Below are positions 1 through 5,933 of a DNA stretch of 6,600 nt, one piece after another. The notes under the pieces are model-generated. The model had not been told where the DNA came from. It did not search any database and worked only from the letters and a program-made list of their open reading frames with translations. Location: positions 2,080-8,679 of the forward strand of contig DJNB01000245.1 of the NCBI GenBank assembly GCA_002435545.1, read 5' to 3'. Numbering within the stretch: position 1 is the stretch's first letter; every line of letters begins with the position of its first letter. This DNA comes from Lachnoclostridium sp. UBA6475 (GTDB taxonomy: Bacteria; Bacillota; Clostridia; Lachnospirales; Lachnospiraceae). A program made the translations under genes and the position numbers.

Positions 1-498
1 AGTATATTTAGGATATACTTTCGTCTTCTGTCCTTTCTTTTCTACAATTGTATAATTGGCACTTGTCCATGTGGAAGTTGCTTTCTTGGAGATGGCAACT
101 TTTTTTACAGGAGTACCAATCTTGACAGTAATCGTAGCTTTTTTCTTTGCGTTCTGCTTGGATGTTACTGTGATCTTTGCAGAGCCTTTGCTCTTGCGTG
201 CTTTCACAACACCTTTTGAACTTACGCTTACGATTGAAGCTTTGCTTGATTTGTATGTAACCTTTTTACTTGCTTTTTTAGGTGTCACAGAAACCTTCAG
301 TTTCTTTGACTGTCCTTTTTTCAGCACAAGAATTCCTGATCCGCCAACTTTGACCCCAATGGTGACTTTTTTCACTTTCTTAGCCGCCTGAGAATCAACG
401 GACGATACAGTCAAAGATGTGATTACCATCGCGAATACGAGCATCGCTGTCACAAATCTTCTGAAATACTTGGCTGACTGTGTACCGATTTGTCTCAT
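1..498 (-). CDS. Secreted lysine-rich Ig-like (Big_2) domain protein, N-terminal part, runs off the window
   Basis: The first 166 codons are present and the frame is still open at base 1, so the C-terminal part lies outside. The ATG at 498 is preceded by AGGAGGT (505-511) with 6 bases between. Residues 1-39 look like a Sec signal peptide: basic stretch around K10-R14, hydrophobic core about 15-32, likely cleavage after SQAA. Residues about 57-126 fit one bacterial Ig-like group 2 repeat: a KKGQSKKLKVSVTP strand, then a YKSSKASIVSVSSKG core, then an AKITVTS strand. A second repeat seems to begin near residue 131. The mature part is extremely basic: 35 Lys in residues 40-166 against one acidic residue (E153). 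Big_2 domains are common in Gram-positive surface and adhesin-like proteins. Catalytic or anchoring domains, if any, would be in the missing part, so the real function is unknown. It is transcribed away from mrnC. Confidence 0.85.
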   Translation of the reverse strand, partial: MRQIGTQSAKYFRRFVTAMLVFAMVITSLTVSSVDSQAAKKVKKVTIGVKVGGSGILVLKKGQSKKLKVSVTPKKASKKVTYKSSKASIVSVSSKGVVKARKSKGSAKITVTSKQNAKKKATITVKIGTPVKKVAISKKATSTWTSANYTIVEKKGQKTKVYPKYT

Positions 499-576
499 CG
501 TAATACCTCCTAAATTGTTTTGTTTTGTAGTCCATTGCAGAAAAACTCCAATACATCCACAATGATATTTAAGTCG

Positions 577-605
577 ATTATAACACTACTAGCCGTAATA
601 TGCAA
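577..605 (-). promoter_or_regulatory. Predicted sigma-A promoter of the Ig-like protein gene
   Basis: On the minus strand a perfect TATAAT (577-582) lies 17 bases from TTGCAT (600-605). The -10 is consensus and the -35 matches only the TTG half. It would give a leader of roughly 70 bases before the ATG at 498. No better candidate was seen between 499 and 620. Confidence 0.55.
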
Positions 606-620
606 GGGTGTTTTTGAATT

Positions 621-662
621 TTGTAAAAAATATGGGCATATTCCTTCTTTCTTTTTTTACAA
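621..662. repeat. AT-rich 10-bp inverted repeat upstream of the Ig-like gene promoter
   Basis: TTGTAAAAAA (621-630) and TTTTTTACAA (653-662) are perfect inverted copies 22 bases apart. A smaller inverted repeat, AATAT-gggc-ATATT (629-642), overlaps the left arm. On neither strand does a T-run follow directly, so it is not a typical intrinsic terminator. It begins 15 bases upstream of the -35 of the minus-strand promoter, which would suit an operator or activator site, but A/T-rich inverted repeats also arise by chance. Confidence 0.35.
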
Positions 663-739
663 TTTGTTCACATCTCACATATTTTACCTTTAATATAAAA
701 AATAAATTTGTCATCATTATGGCGAAATTCATCTTTTTC

Positions 740-769
740 TTGACGTTTCCCCTCTTTCCGATATACAAT
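740..769 (+). promoter_or_regulatory. Predicted sigma-A promoter of mrnC
   Basis: TTGACG (740-745) is followed after 18 bases by TACAAT (764-769). Both hexamers are 5 of 6 to consensus. Transcription would start near 776, which leaves too little leader for a start at 787 and so supports translation from the ATG at 814. Confidence 0.55.
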
Positions 770-813
770 CAAGATAAACTGACAAGATGTATCAATACGA
801 AAGGACTTTTATT

Positions 814-1245
814 ATGGAACATTCATTACTGGCTGCGATACAGGAAACATTTTCACTGGAGCCAAAAGATATCAATTTATATGCCCCCCTTACCCTTGCT
901 TATATCGGCGATGCCGTTTATGAGATCATCATCCGTACTTTAATTGTAGAAGAGAAATCCGGTACGGTAAAAAAACTGCACCTGCGTTCCAGTAAACTGG
1001 TCAACGCAAAGGCGCAGGCAGACCTTCTTTCTGCCATTGAAGAATCTCTTACAGAAGAAGAACTTTCCTATTATAAAAGGGGACGAAATGCAAAACCTCA
1101 TTCTGTTGCCAAAAATGCGAATCTGCATGACTATCACACGGCAACCGGTTTCGAGGCTCTGATCGGATATCTCTATCTTTCCGGACAGATGGACCGCGCC
1201 CTTGAGCTGGTTCACCGGGGACTGGATGTCATAAAATCGTCCTGA
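814..1245 (+). CDS. mrnC: Mini-ribonuclease III (23S rRNA maturation)
   Basis: A 143-residue protein consisting of an RNase III catalytic domain without the double-stranded RNA-binding domain, which is the definition of Mini-III. In Bacillus this enzyme trims both ends of 23S rRNA precursor, acting as a dimer in the cytoplasm. The signature LAYIGDAVYE is at 28-37, with the likely metal ligand D33. RGRNAK (89-94) is a family motif, and the second acidic catalytic site is E114 in TGFEALIGYLYL (111-122). The ATG at 814 was preferred to the in-frame ATG at 787: AAAGGA (800-805) sits 8 bases upstream of 814, while 787 has no ribosome binding site and lies about 11 bases from the predicted transcript start. 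The gene usually sits between cysS and rlmB in an operon; here it is alone, on the strand opposite rlmB, and its TGA directly abuts the stop codon of the convergent ATPase gene. Confidence 0.93.
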   Translation: MEHSLLAAIQETFSLEPKDINLYAPLTLAYIGDAVYEIIIRTLIVEEKSGTVKKLHLRSSKLVNAKAQADLLSAIEESLTEEELSYYKRGRNAKPHSVAKNANLHDYHTATGFEALIGYLYLSGQMDRALELVHRGLDVIKSS

Positions 1246-1276
1246 TCATAAAAGGGTCATGATCAGGTGCATGACC
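1241..1276. repeat. Two overlapping hairpins at the mrnC/ATPase convergent stop codons
   Basis: CCTGATCAT (1241-1249) and ATGATCAGG (1259-1267) form a perfect 9-bp stem with a 9-base loop. GGTCATG (1255-1261) and CATGACC (1270-1276) form a 7-bp stem with an 8-base loop. The two share bases 1259-1261 and cannot form together. The first stem contains both stop codons. There is no T-run on the plus-strand side and only TTTT a few bases on in the minus-strand direction, so terminator activity is possible but weak by rule. Confidence 0.5.
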
Positions 1277-3378
1277 GGTGCCATGCCGAAAAAACCCGGA
1301 AACAGCAGGATTGCACCGGCAAATATGCCGATAACCGTAACACAGAGTCCAAACCGCACCCGGTTCATCGGCATACAGGCTGCCACAAGCACGCCAAAGC
1401 TCACAATTCCTCCTGCGATCAGATGCAGGCTCGACGATACCAATTCGGAAAAGGAAAACCACTCTCCCACAAGCGTAATTGCAACAAGACTTCCCACCAT
1501 ACAGACTGCCGCAGGCAGCGACACACGCAGTACATTTCGCAGGAAACCACACGGAATCGTCTCTTCGTGGTGTTCCAGCGCAAGGACAAAGCTCGGAATC
1601 CCAATGGCTGTCCCCCCGATCAGACTCAGCTGGATCGGAATAAACGGATAGGATTTTGCCAGTATGATGTAAATGATACATAAAAGGATCGAATATATCG
1701 TCTTGGTAAGATACAGTGTACTTACACGCTCGATATTGGATATGATCGTCCTTCCCTCGCCTACGATCTGTCTCATAGACGCAAAATCGGAATCCAGCAG
1801 TACGATATGTGCGATCTGCTTTGCCGCGTCGCTCCCTGCTGCCATCGCGATACCGCAGTCCGCGTCTTTCAGGGCAAGCACGTCATTGACTCCGTCTCCC
1901 ACCATGCCGGTCACATTTCCGACCGCTTCCAGCGCCTTTACGACCGCCTGCTTTTTCTCCGGCGTCACACGACCAAATACGGTATATTTGCCAATTTCTT
2001 TTTGCAGTTCTTCTTCCTCATCCGGCAGTTTCCGCGCGTCAATATAATGTGCGGCCTCCGGAAGTCCTGCGCGCATTCCAACGACGGATACCGTCAGCGG
2101 GTTATCCCCGGACAAAATCTTAATCTGCACATTTTTCTCCCGGAAAAAGGCAAATGTCTCTGCCGCATCCGGCTTGATAATATCAGACAAAATAATAAAA
2201 CAACTCTCACGCCCATCATGCGACAGCAGTAGAACGCGCATCCCTTCGGCGGCGTATTTTTCTGCTCTGGAAAGGATTTTCGGATCTGTGCTCAGATACT
2301 CCGGCGCCCCCAGACAATATTTTCCTTTTCCTTCTATTGTTATGCTCATGTGCTTACGGCTTGAACTAAATGGTACTTTTTCGATGATCTTCTGCCCGGT
2401 CACTTCTGTAAAATGTCTTCGCAGTGCCTCTGTTGTCGCATTGGTCTCCTCAAAAGCATACGCGATCACACCCAGCACCTCTTCCACATTGCCGTCGCGC
2501 ATAATCGGCTCAACTTTCTCGACCTGCAGATCTCCTGTCGTAATCGTACCGGTCTTGTCCAGGCAAAGCACGTCAACCCGCGCCAGCGCCTCGATTGCTT
2601 CCATCTCCTGCACCAGCGCATTTTTCTTAGCCAGACGCCCCACGCCAAGGATAAAGGAAATGCTCGTAAGCAGCACCAGCCCCTCCGGGATCATGCCGAT
2701 CACTCCTGCCACCGTATTGACGATGGAGTCCGATAAATTGTTGCCGGCCGAAAAACGCTGGATGTAAAAGAGCAGGAGGCCTACCGGGATGAGCGCATAA
2801 CTGACATATTTAATGATACGCCCGATCGCATCCTGCATTTCCGAGGTTGCCCGGCGCTTTGTCTTCGCCTTTTTCACAAGCTGTGTCGCATAATTATCGT
2901 CTCCGGTATGCAGCACTTTCGCAGCTGCACTTCCTGCCACCACATCACTTCCCGAATACACAAAATCTCCCTGCTTTTTCTGCACGGCAAGGGATTCTCC
3001 GGTAAGAAGCGATTCATTGACTTCCAGGCCGTCCGTCTTAAGGATTTCACAATCCACCGGGATCTGATCGCCAAGCATGAGTTTCAGCGTATCGCCCTCT
3101 TGAATTTCTGCAATCTCGCATTGACATATTTTTCCATCTACGAATCTCCGTGCTTTTGTCGCTGTCACTACGGACAACGCATCTATGACTTTTTTTACTT
3201 TTAATTCCTGCGCGATTCCGATCACCGCATTGGTAATCACGATCCCCATAAACAGCATATTTTTGTATTGTCCGGACAGCAGAACCAGACCTGCGAGAAC
3301 CAGATTTAAAAAGTTAAAATATGTAAATATGTGCGATGAGATGATCTCCCACCGGCTTCGCGATGCCGTACCTTTCAT
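1246..3378 (-). CDS. P-type cation-transporting ATPase (HAD-IC family, CtpE-like)
   Basis: A 710-residue membrane ion pump that couples ATP hydrolysis to cation movement through an aspartyl-phosphate intermediate. Visible in order: M1-M2 (about 20-56); actuator domain with TGES (126-129); M3-M4 (about 189-206 and 219-245) with PEGL (231-234) at the ion site; phosphorylation motif DKTGT (D274); nucleotide-binding LGAPE (356-360); SGDNP (423-427); hinge MVGDGVND (492-499); and C-terminal hydrophobic segments from about 552. All catalytic motifs are intact. PEGL in M4 and the GMIPEGLVLLTSI context resemble mycobacterial CtpE, reported to transport calcium; the substrate here is inferred only. 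GGAGGG lies 7 bases before the ATG and an in-frame TAG lies one codon upstream of it, so the start is firm. The protein lacks the usual N-terminal GLT-x-x-EV segment and ends within or just after its last hydrophobic segment, so both ends look short. It lies 38 bases downstream of the tRNA-Thr terminator, with no clear promoter of its own. Confidence 0.9.
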   Translation of the reverse strand: MKGTASRSRWEIISSHIFTYFNFLNLVLAGLVLLSGQYKNMLFMGIVITNAVIGIAQELKVKKVIDALSVVTATKARRFVDGKICQCEIAEIQEGDTLKLMLGDQIPVDCEILKTDGLEVNESLLTGESLAVQKKQGDFVYSGSDVVAGSAAAKVLHTGDDNYATQLVKKAKTKRRATSEMQDAIGRIIKYVSYALIPVGLLLFYIQRFSAGNNLSDSIVNTVAGVIGMIPEGLVLLTSISFILGVGRLAKKNALVQEMEAIEALARVDVLCLDKTGTITTGDLQVEKVEPIMRDGNVEEVLGVIAYAFEETNATTEALRRHFTEVTGQKIIEKVPFSSSRKHMSITIEGKGKYCLGAPEYLSTDPKILSRAEKYAAEGMRVLLLSHDGRESCFIILSDIIKPDAAETFAFFREKNVQIKILSGDNPLTVSVVGMRAGLPEAAHYIDARKLPDEEEELQKEIGKYTVFGRVTPEKKQAVVKALEAVGNVTGMVGDGVNDVLALKDADCGIAMAAGSDAAKQIAHIVLLDSDFASMRQIVGEGRTIISNIERVSTLYLTKTIYSILLCIIYIILAKSYPFIPIQLSLIGGTAIGIPSFVLALEHHEETIPCGFLRNVLRVSLPAAVCMVGSLVAITLVGEWFSFSELVSSSLHLIAGGIVSFGVLVAACMPMNRVRFGLCVTVIGIFAGAILLFPGFFGMAPVMHLIMTLL

Positions 3379-3416
3379 AACCTATCCCTCCAAGTAAGCC
3401 AGTTCCGATTTCCGTA

Positions 3417-3461
3417 TAAAACAAAAAGGAAATGACAGGCCTATCCAAACCATTCATTTCC
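3417..3461 (-). terminator. Intrinsic terminator after tRNA-Thr
   Basis: On the minus strand GGAAATGA and TCATTTCC form a perfect 8-bp stem (arms 3454-3461 and 3428-3435) around an 18-base loop, followed at once by TTTTTGTTTTA (3417-3427). It begins 9 bases after the tRNA 3' end. It would end the tRNA transcript and any read-through from sigma-H, and it separates them from the ATPase gene. Confidence 0.8.
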
Positions 3462-3470
3462 TCTCTCTAA

Positions 3471-3543
3471 AGCTAGCGACGGGAATCGAACCCGTGACCT
3501 CTTCACTACCAATGAAGTGCGCTACCGACTGTGCCACGCCAGC
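3471..3543 (-). tRNA. tRNA-Thr (anticodon GGT)
   Basis: A 73-base cloverleaf can be folded by eye. The acceptor stem is GCTGGCG with CGCTAGC (one G-T pair) and the discriminator base is T. The D arm is GCAC-AGTCGGTA-GCGC. The anticodon arm is CTTCA-TTGGTAG-TGAAG with GGT at 3508-3510. The variable loop is AGGTC and the T arm is ACGGG-TTCGATT-CCCGT. It reads ACC and ACU threonine codons. CCA is not encoded, so it must be added after transcription. The D stem has an A-C mismatch at its third pair. It has its own promoter and terminator and lies between the sigma-H gene and the ATPase gene. Confidence 0.95.
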
Positions 3544-3571
3544 TGAATCATTTAATAACAATCCATGGACT

Positions 3572-3600
3572 ATTCTATCAAAGTATAACGCTTCTGTCAA
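3572..3600 (-). promoter_or_regulatory. Predicted strong sigma-A promoter of tRNA-Thr
   Basis: On the minus strand a perfect TTGACA (3595-3600) lies exactly 17 bases from TAGAAT (3572-3577, 5 of 6 to TATAAT). Transcription would start near 3565, about 22 bases before the mature tRNA 5' end. The -35 box is only 8 bases beyond the sigma-H stop codon, leaving no room for a terminator in between. Confidence 0.75.
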
Positions 3601-3608
3601 CAAAAATT

Positions 3609-4229
3609 TTACCAAAATGCCATAAGTTTTTTCTTGATCCGCTGGAGAGCGTTGTCGATGGATTTTGGTGTCTTTTCTAACTCTTTGGCAATCTGCTGGT
3701 AATTCAGCCCCTCAATGTAGAGATTGACGACGTTTTGCTCGAATTCGCTCAGATTCTGCCGGATGTACTGCTCAATCTTACCCACACGTTCCCGGTCGAT
3801 GAGGATATCTTCCGGGTTGGATACGCCGGCCCATTCGATCATCTCACCCAGCGTCGGAGCACCATTTTCCTCATTTCCGCGCGCCTCCACCGGGATATCC
3901 AGCGAGACATACGAATTAAGCGGTGAATTTTTGAGCCGGTTTGCCCCTTTTACCGCATTATAAAGCTGCCGGTCAATGCAGACGCTTGCAAAACTGCGGA
4001 AAACGGTCTCTTTTCCCATATCATAATCGCGGATGGCTTTATACAGACCGATCATGCCTTCCTGGATGAGGTCATCATTGTCTCCACCGATCAGATACAA
4101 TGCCCGCGCTTTTTTTCGCACCAGATTTTTGTACTTTTCAAGCAAATAGTCTGTCCCATCTTTGTCTCCTTCGCGGATACCGCAGATGATTTCTTCATCT
4201 GTGAGCGTATCATATCTACTTTCCTGCAT
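3609..4229 (-). CDS. sigH: RNA polymerase sigma-H factor (Spo0H-type, sigma-70 family)
   Basis: A 206-residue sigma factor close in length to Bacillus SigH (about 218). Region 2 spans about 33-110: core-binding DDLIQEGMIGLYKAIRDYD (52-70), then FRSFASVCIDRQLYNAVKGA (77-96), the melting and -10-reading part. Region 4 (about 162-202) carries a helix-turn-helix, LNYQQIAKELEKTPKSIDNA (175-194), for -35 recognition. Sigma-H directs transition-phase and early sporulation genes in Bacillus and Clostridia; the regulon here cannot be seen. Identity rests on the family pattern plus its place right after rlmB, as in Bacillus and clostridia. The ATG at 4229 is 6 bases after the rlmB stop. The nearest ribosome-binding-like sequence, AAAGGGA, lies inside the end of rlmB about 12 bases from the ATG, a long spacing that suggests translational coupling. 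Confidence 0.9.
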   Translation of the reverse strand: MQESRYDTLTDEEIICGIREGDKDGTDYLLEKYKNLVRKKARALYLIGGDNDDLIQEGMIGLYKAIRDYDMGKETVFRSFASVCIDRQLYNAVKGANRLKNSPLNSYVSLDIPVEARGNEENGAPTLGEMIEWAGVSNPEDILIDRERVGKIEQYIRQNLSEFEQNVVNLYIEGLNYQQIAKELEKTPKSIDNALQRIKKKLMAFW

Positions 4230-4235
4230 TTTTTA

Positions 4236-4985
4236 TCAAAATCCCTTTCTCTGGCGCACAATCTCATACGCCAGCACGCCCGCTGCCACGGATGCATTTA
4301 ACGAATCGATATCTCCCGCCATCGGAATACTCGCCACGTAGTCACAGTGTTTTCGCACCAGCTGCGACACGCCGGCTCCCTCGTTCCCAATCACAAGTCC
4401 GATCGGACCTTTGAGATTGTTGCGGTACATGATCTCGCCATCCATGTCGGCGCAGACGAACCACAAACCGCGTTCTTTCAGCCGTTCCATCTCCGCGGAA
4501 AGATTGGTTACTTTTGCCACCGGCGTATAATGAATCGCACCGGCAGACGCTTTGACTACGGTCGCCGTCAGTCCAACGGCGCGGCGTTTTGGTATGATGA
4601 CCCCATGCGCCCCTGCCAGATTGGCGGTACGAATGATCGCTCCCAGATTATGCGGATCCTCTATCCCATCCAAGAGGAAGAAGAACGGATCTTCTCCTCG
4701 TTTTTCCGCCAGCGCAAACATATCCTCCACGGTACTGTAGCGAAATGCGGACAAATTCGCGATAACGCCCTGATGTTTCCCGGTCTCGCTCATATGATCC
4801 AGCCGCTCTTTTGGCACAAAATCCACCATGACGCCCGCTTTTTTTGCCTCACGCAAAATACTCAGAACCGGGCCGTCCTGACAGCCTTTTAATACAAATA
4901 ATCGTTCTATCAATTGTCCTGCGCGAAATGCTTCCATGACACTGTGGCGTCCTTCCAGGCGCAGTTCATTTTCCTGTTTTTCCAT
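4236..4985 (-). CDS. rlmB: 23S rRNA (guanosine-2'-O-)-methyltransferase RlmB, TrmH/SpoU family
   Basis: A 249-residue methyltransferase of the knotted SPOUT fold, predicted to use S-adenosylmethionine to methylate the 2'-OH of the 23S rRNA guanosine equivalent to E. coli G2251. A small N-terminal substrate-binding domain (about 8-78) begins with the typical LRLEGRHSVMEAF. The three SpoU motifs are present: motif 1 DPHNLGAIIRTA (110-121, with N113 and R119), motif 2 LVIGNEGAGVS (197-207) and motif 3 IPMAGDIDSLNASVAAGV (220-237). Length is normal. GAGGAG (4992-4997) lies 6 bases before the ATG at 4985. It is followed 6 bases later by the sigma-H gene and preceded by the GNAT gene after 69 bases, consistent with one operon. 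In related genomes mrnC usually lies directly upstream; here it does not. Confidence 0.95.
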   Translation of the reverse strand: MEKQENELRLEGRHSVMEAFRAGQLIERLFVLKGCQDGPVLSILREAKKAGVMVDFVPKERLDHMSETGKHQGVIANLSAFRYSTVEDMFALAEKRGEDPFFFLLDGIEDPHNLGAIIRTANLAGAHGVIIPKRRAVGLTATVVKASAGAIHYTPVAKVTNLSAEMERLKERGLWFVCADMDGEIMYRNNLKGPIGLVIGNEGAGVSQLVRKHCDYVASIPMAGDIDSLNASVAAGVLAYEIVRQRKGF

Positions 4986-5054
4986 CTTTGTCTCCTCTCG
5001 TATAATACGTATTGCCCCTCGCTTCCGTTCGGCGGCAGGTCGTCGGAACCATCT

Positions 5055-5915
5055 TTAGGTTATATCGTTAATGTACCAGTTTAGTTTTTGAGCGTCGCCA
5101 TCATCCGTCAGCGCCCGCGCCATAATATACGGTTTTTCCGTCAGCCGCACGGCAACGCCTTCCCCTTTTACATCCTGTAAAAAATATCCATCTTCAAAAA
5201 GCACAGGTTCGTCTTCGCTAACTCCAAGATAATGCCGCAGTGACTCCACCACTTTTACAGCATCTTCCGGCGCGCAGATCATTTCCTGCACCTCGTACCG
5301 GTCTTCTTCATGTGTCAGCACGGCAACACCGTGGATCATGGATTCGTTCCGCAGAACCACTACTTTTCCGCCGAGCGTCTTCGTCTCTTTCATCAAAGTA
5401 TCATAATATCGGACGTCGCGGTATATATACGCGTTAAATTCACTCGCATACAACTGTGCATTGGCAAATTCTACCGCCCGCTCTTTAAGCCGGATGTCGA
5501 GATGGGAAAAAGATCCGGCGTGATACCAGCGATGGCGTCTTCCCTTCACTTCCATCTGCTTGCGGTAATAAACGCCCTCAAACCCAAACGGCTTATATAT
5601 TTCCACATTTGCCGGCGAAAGGAACACATACGGCGCCCCTTCGTTTCTTGCGTCCATCATGCCCTGGTAAAGAAGTGTCTTCATAAATCCTCTGTGACGC
5701 CATTCCGGCGCTGTCGCAACCCCCTCTATATAAGGGCATTTCACTTTTTCTCCTTCGATCACCAGCGTGTAATAATTGAAAAATATCATGCTGACCAGAT
5801 CATGCCCCTCGTATTTCGAATACACCACGGTATGATCCGCTCTTTCTTTAAAATAGAAATCAATATAAGCGTCGTTGTCGCCAAATATTTTTTTCCACAA
5901 TTGCCTATGGTTCAT
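5055..5915 (-). CDS. GNAT-family N-acetyltransferase, Eis-like
   Basis: A 286-residue protein. Its N-terminal half is a GNAT acetyl-CoA-binding domain: strand VATAP (66-70) leads into EWRHRGFMKTLLYQGMMDAR (71-90), where R73-x-x-G76 is the acetyl-CoA pyrophosphate loop, followed by VFLSPANVEIYKPFGFEGVYYRK (97-119), the usual late GNAT block. The C-terminal half (about 125-286) resembles the second GNAT-like and terminal regions of Eis-type acetyltransferases, but it is shorter than Mycobacterium Eis (about 400). The acceptor is unknown; Eis relatives acetylate amines, including aminoglycosides, and no substrate should be assigned here. There is no signal peptide, so it is probably cytoplasmic. 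AAAGGAG (5923-5929) lies 7 bases before the ATG, which is only 18 bases after the ispF stop, so it is probably co-transcribed. It stands where cysS and mrnC often occur between ispF and rlmB. Confidence 0.8.
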   Translation of the reverse strand: MNHRQLWKKIFGDNDAYIDFYFKERADHTVVYSKYEGHDLVSMIFFNYYTLVIEGEKVKCPYIEGVATAPEWRHRGFMKTLLYQGMMDARNEGAPYVFLSPANVEIYKPFGFEGVYYRKQMEVKGRRHRWYHAGSFSHLDIRLKERAVEFANAQLYASEFNAYIYRDVRYYDTLMKETKTLGGKVVVLRNESMIHGVAVLTHEEDRYEVQEMICAPEDAVKVVESLRHYLGVSEDEPVLFEDGYFLQDVKGEGVAVRLTEKPYIMARALTDDGDAQKLNWYINDIT

Positions 5916-5933
5916 AGTCAGGCTCCTTTGCTG

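Larger units (their letters stand above)
499..813. other. Divergent intergenic region between the Ig-like gene and mrnC
   Basis: These 315 AT-rich bases separate two divergently transcribed genes. They hold a promoter for each side and an inverted repeat at 621-662. A long plus-strand reading frame (608-943) crosses the region, but its product is low-complexity, it has no ribosome binding site and it overlaps mrnC in another frame. No RNA gene or riboswitch was recognised. Confidence 0.6.

Noticed and set aside
787..813. Earlier in-frame ATG for mrnC at 787
   Set aside because: It has no ribosome binding site and lies only about 11 bases from the predicted transcription start. The ATG at 814 has AAAGGA at good spacing.
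608..943. Plus-strand reading frame of 111 codons starting in the intergenic region
   Set aside because: It overlaps mrnC in another frame, lacks a ribosome binding site, and its product looks like translated A/T-rich noncoding DNA.
1259..2767. Several long plus-strand reading frames opposite the P-type ATPase
   Set aside because: They are shadows of the ATPase coding strand. Their products are Ser/Thr/Arg-rich without motifs, while the minus strand shows every P-type ATPase signature.
3471..3490. tRNA 3' end as an attachment site for an integrated element
   Set aside because: I found no second copy of the tRNA 3' sequence in the window and no integrase or phage gene. The ATPase beside it is not enough evidence of integration.
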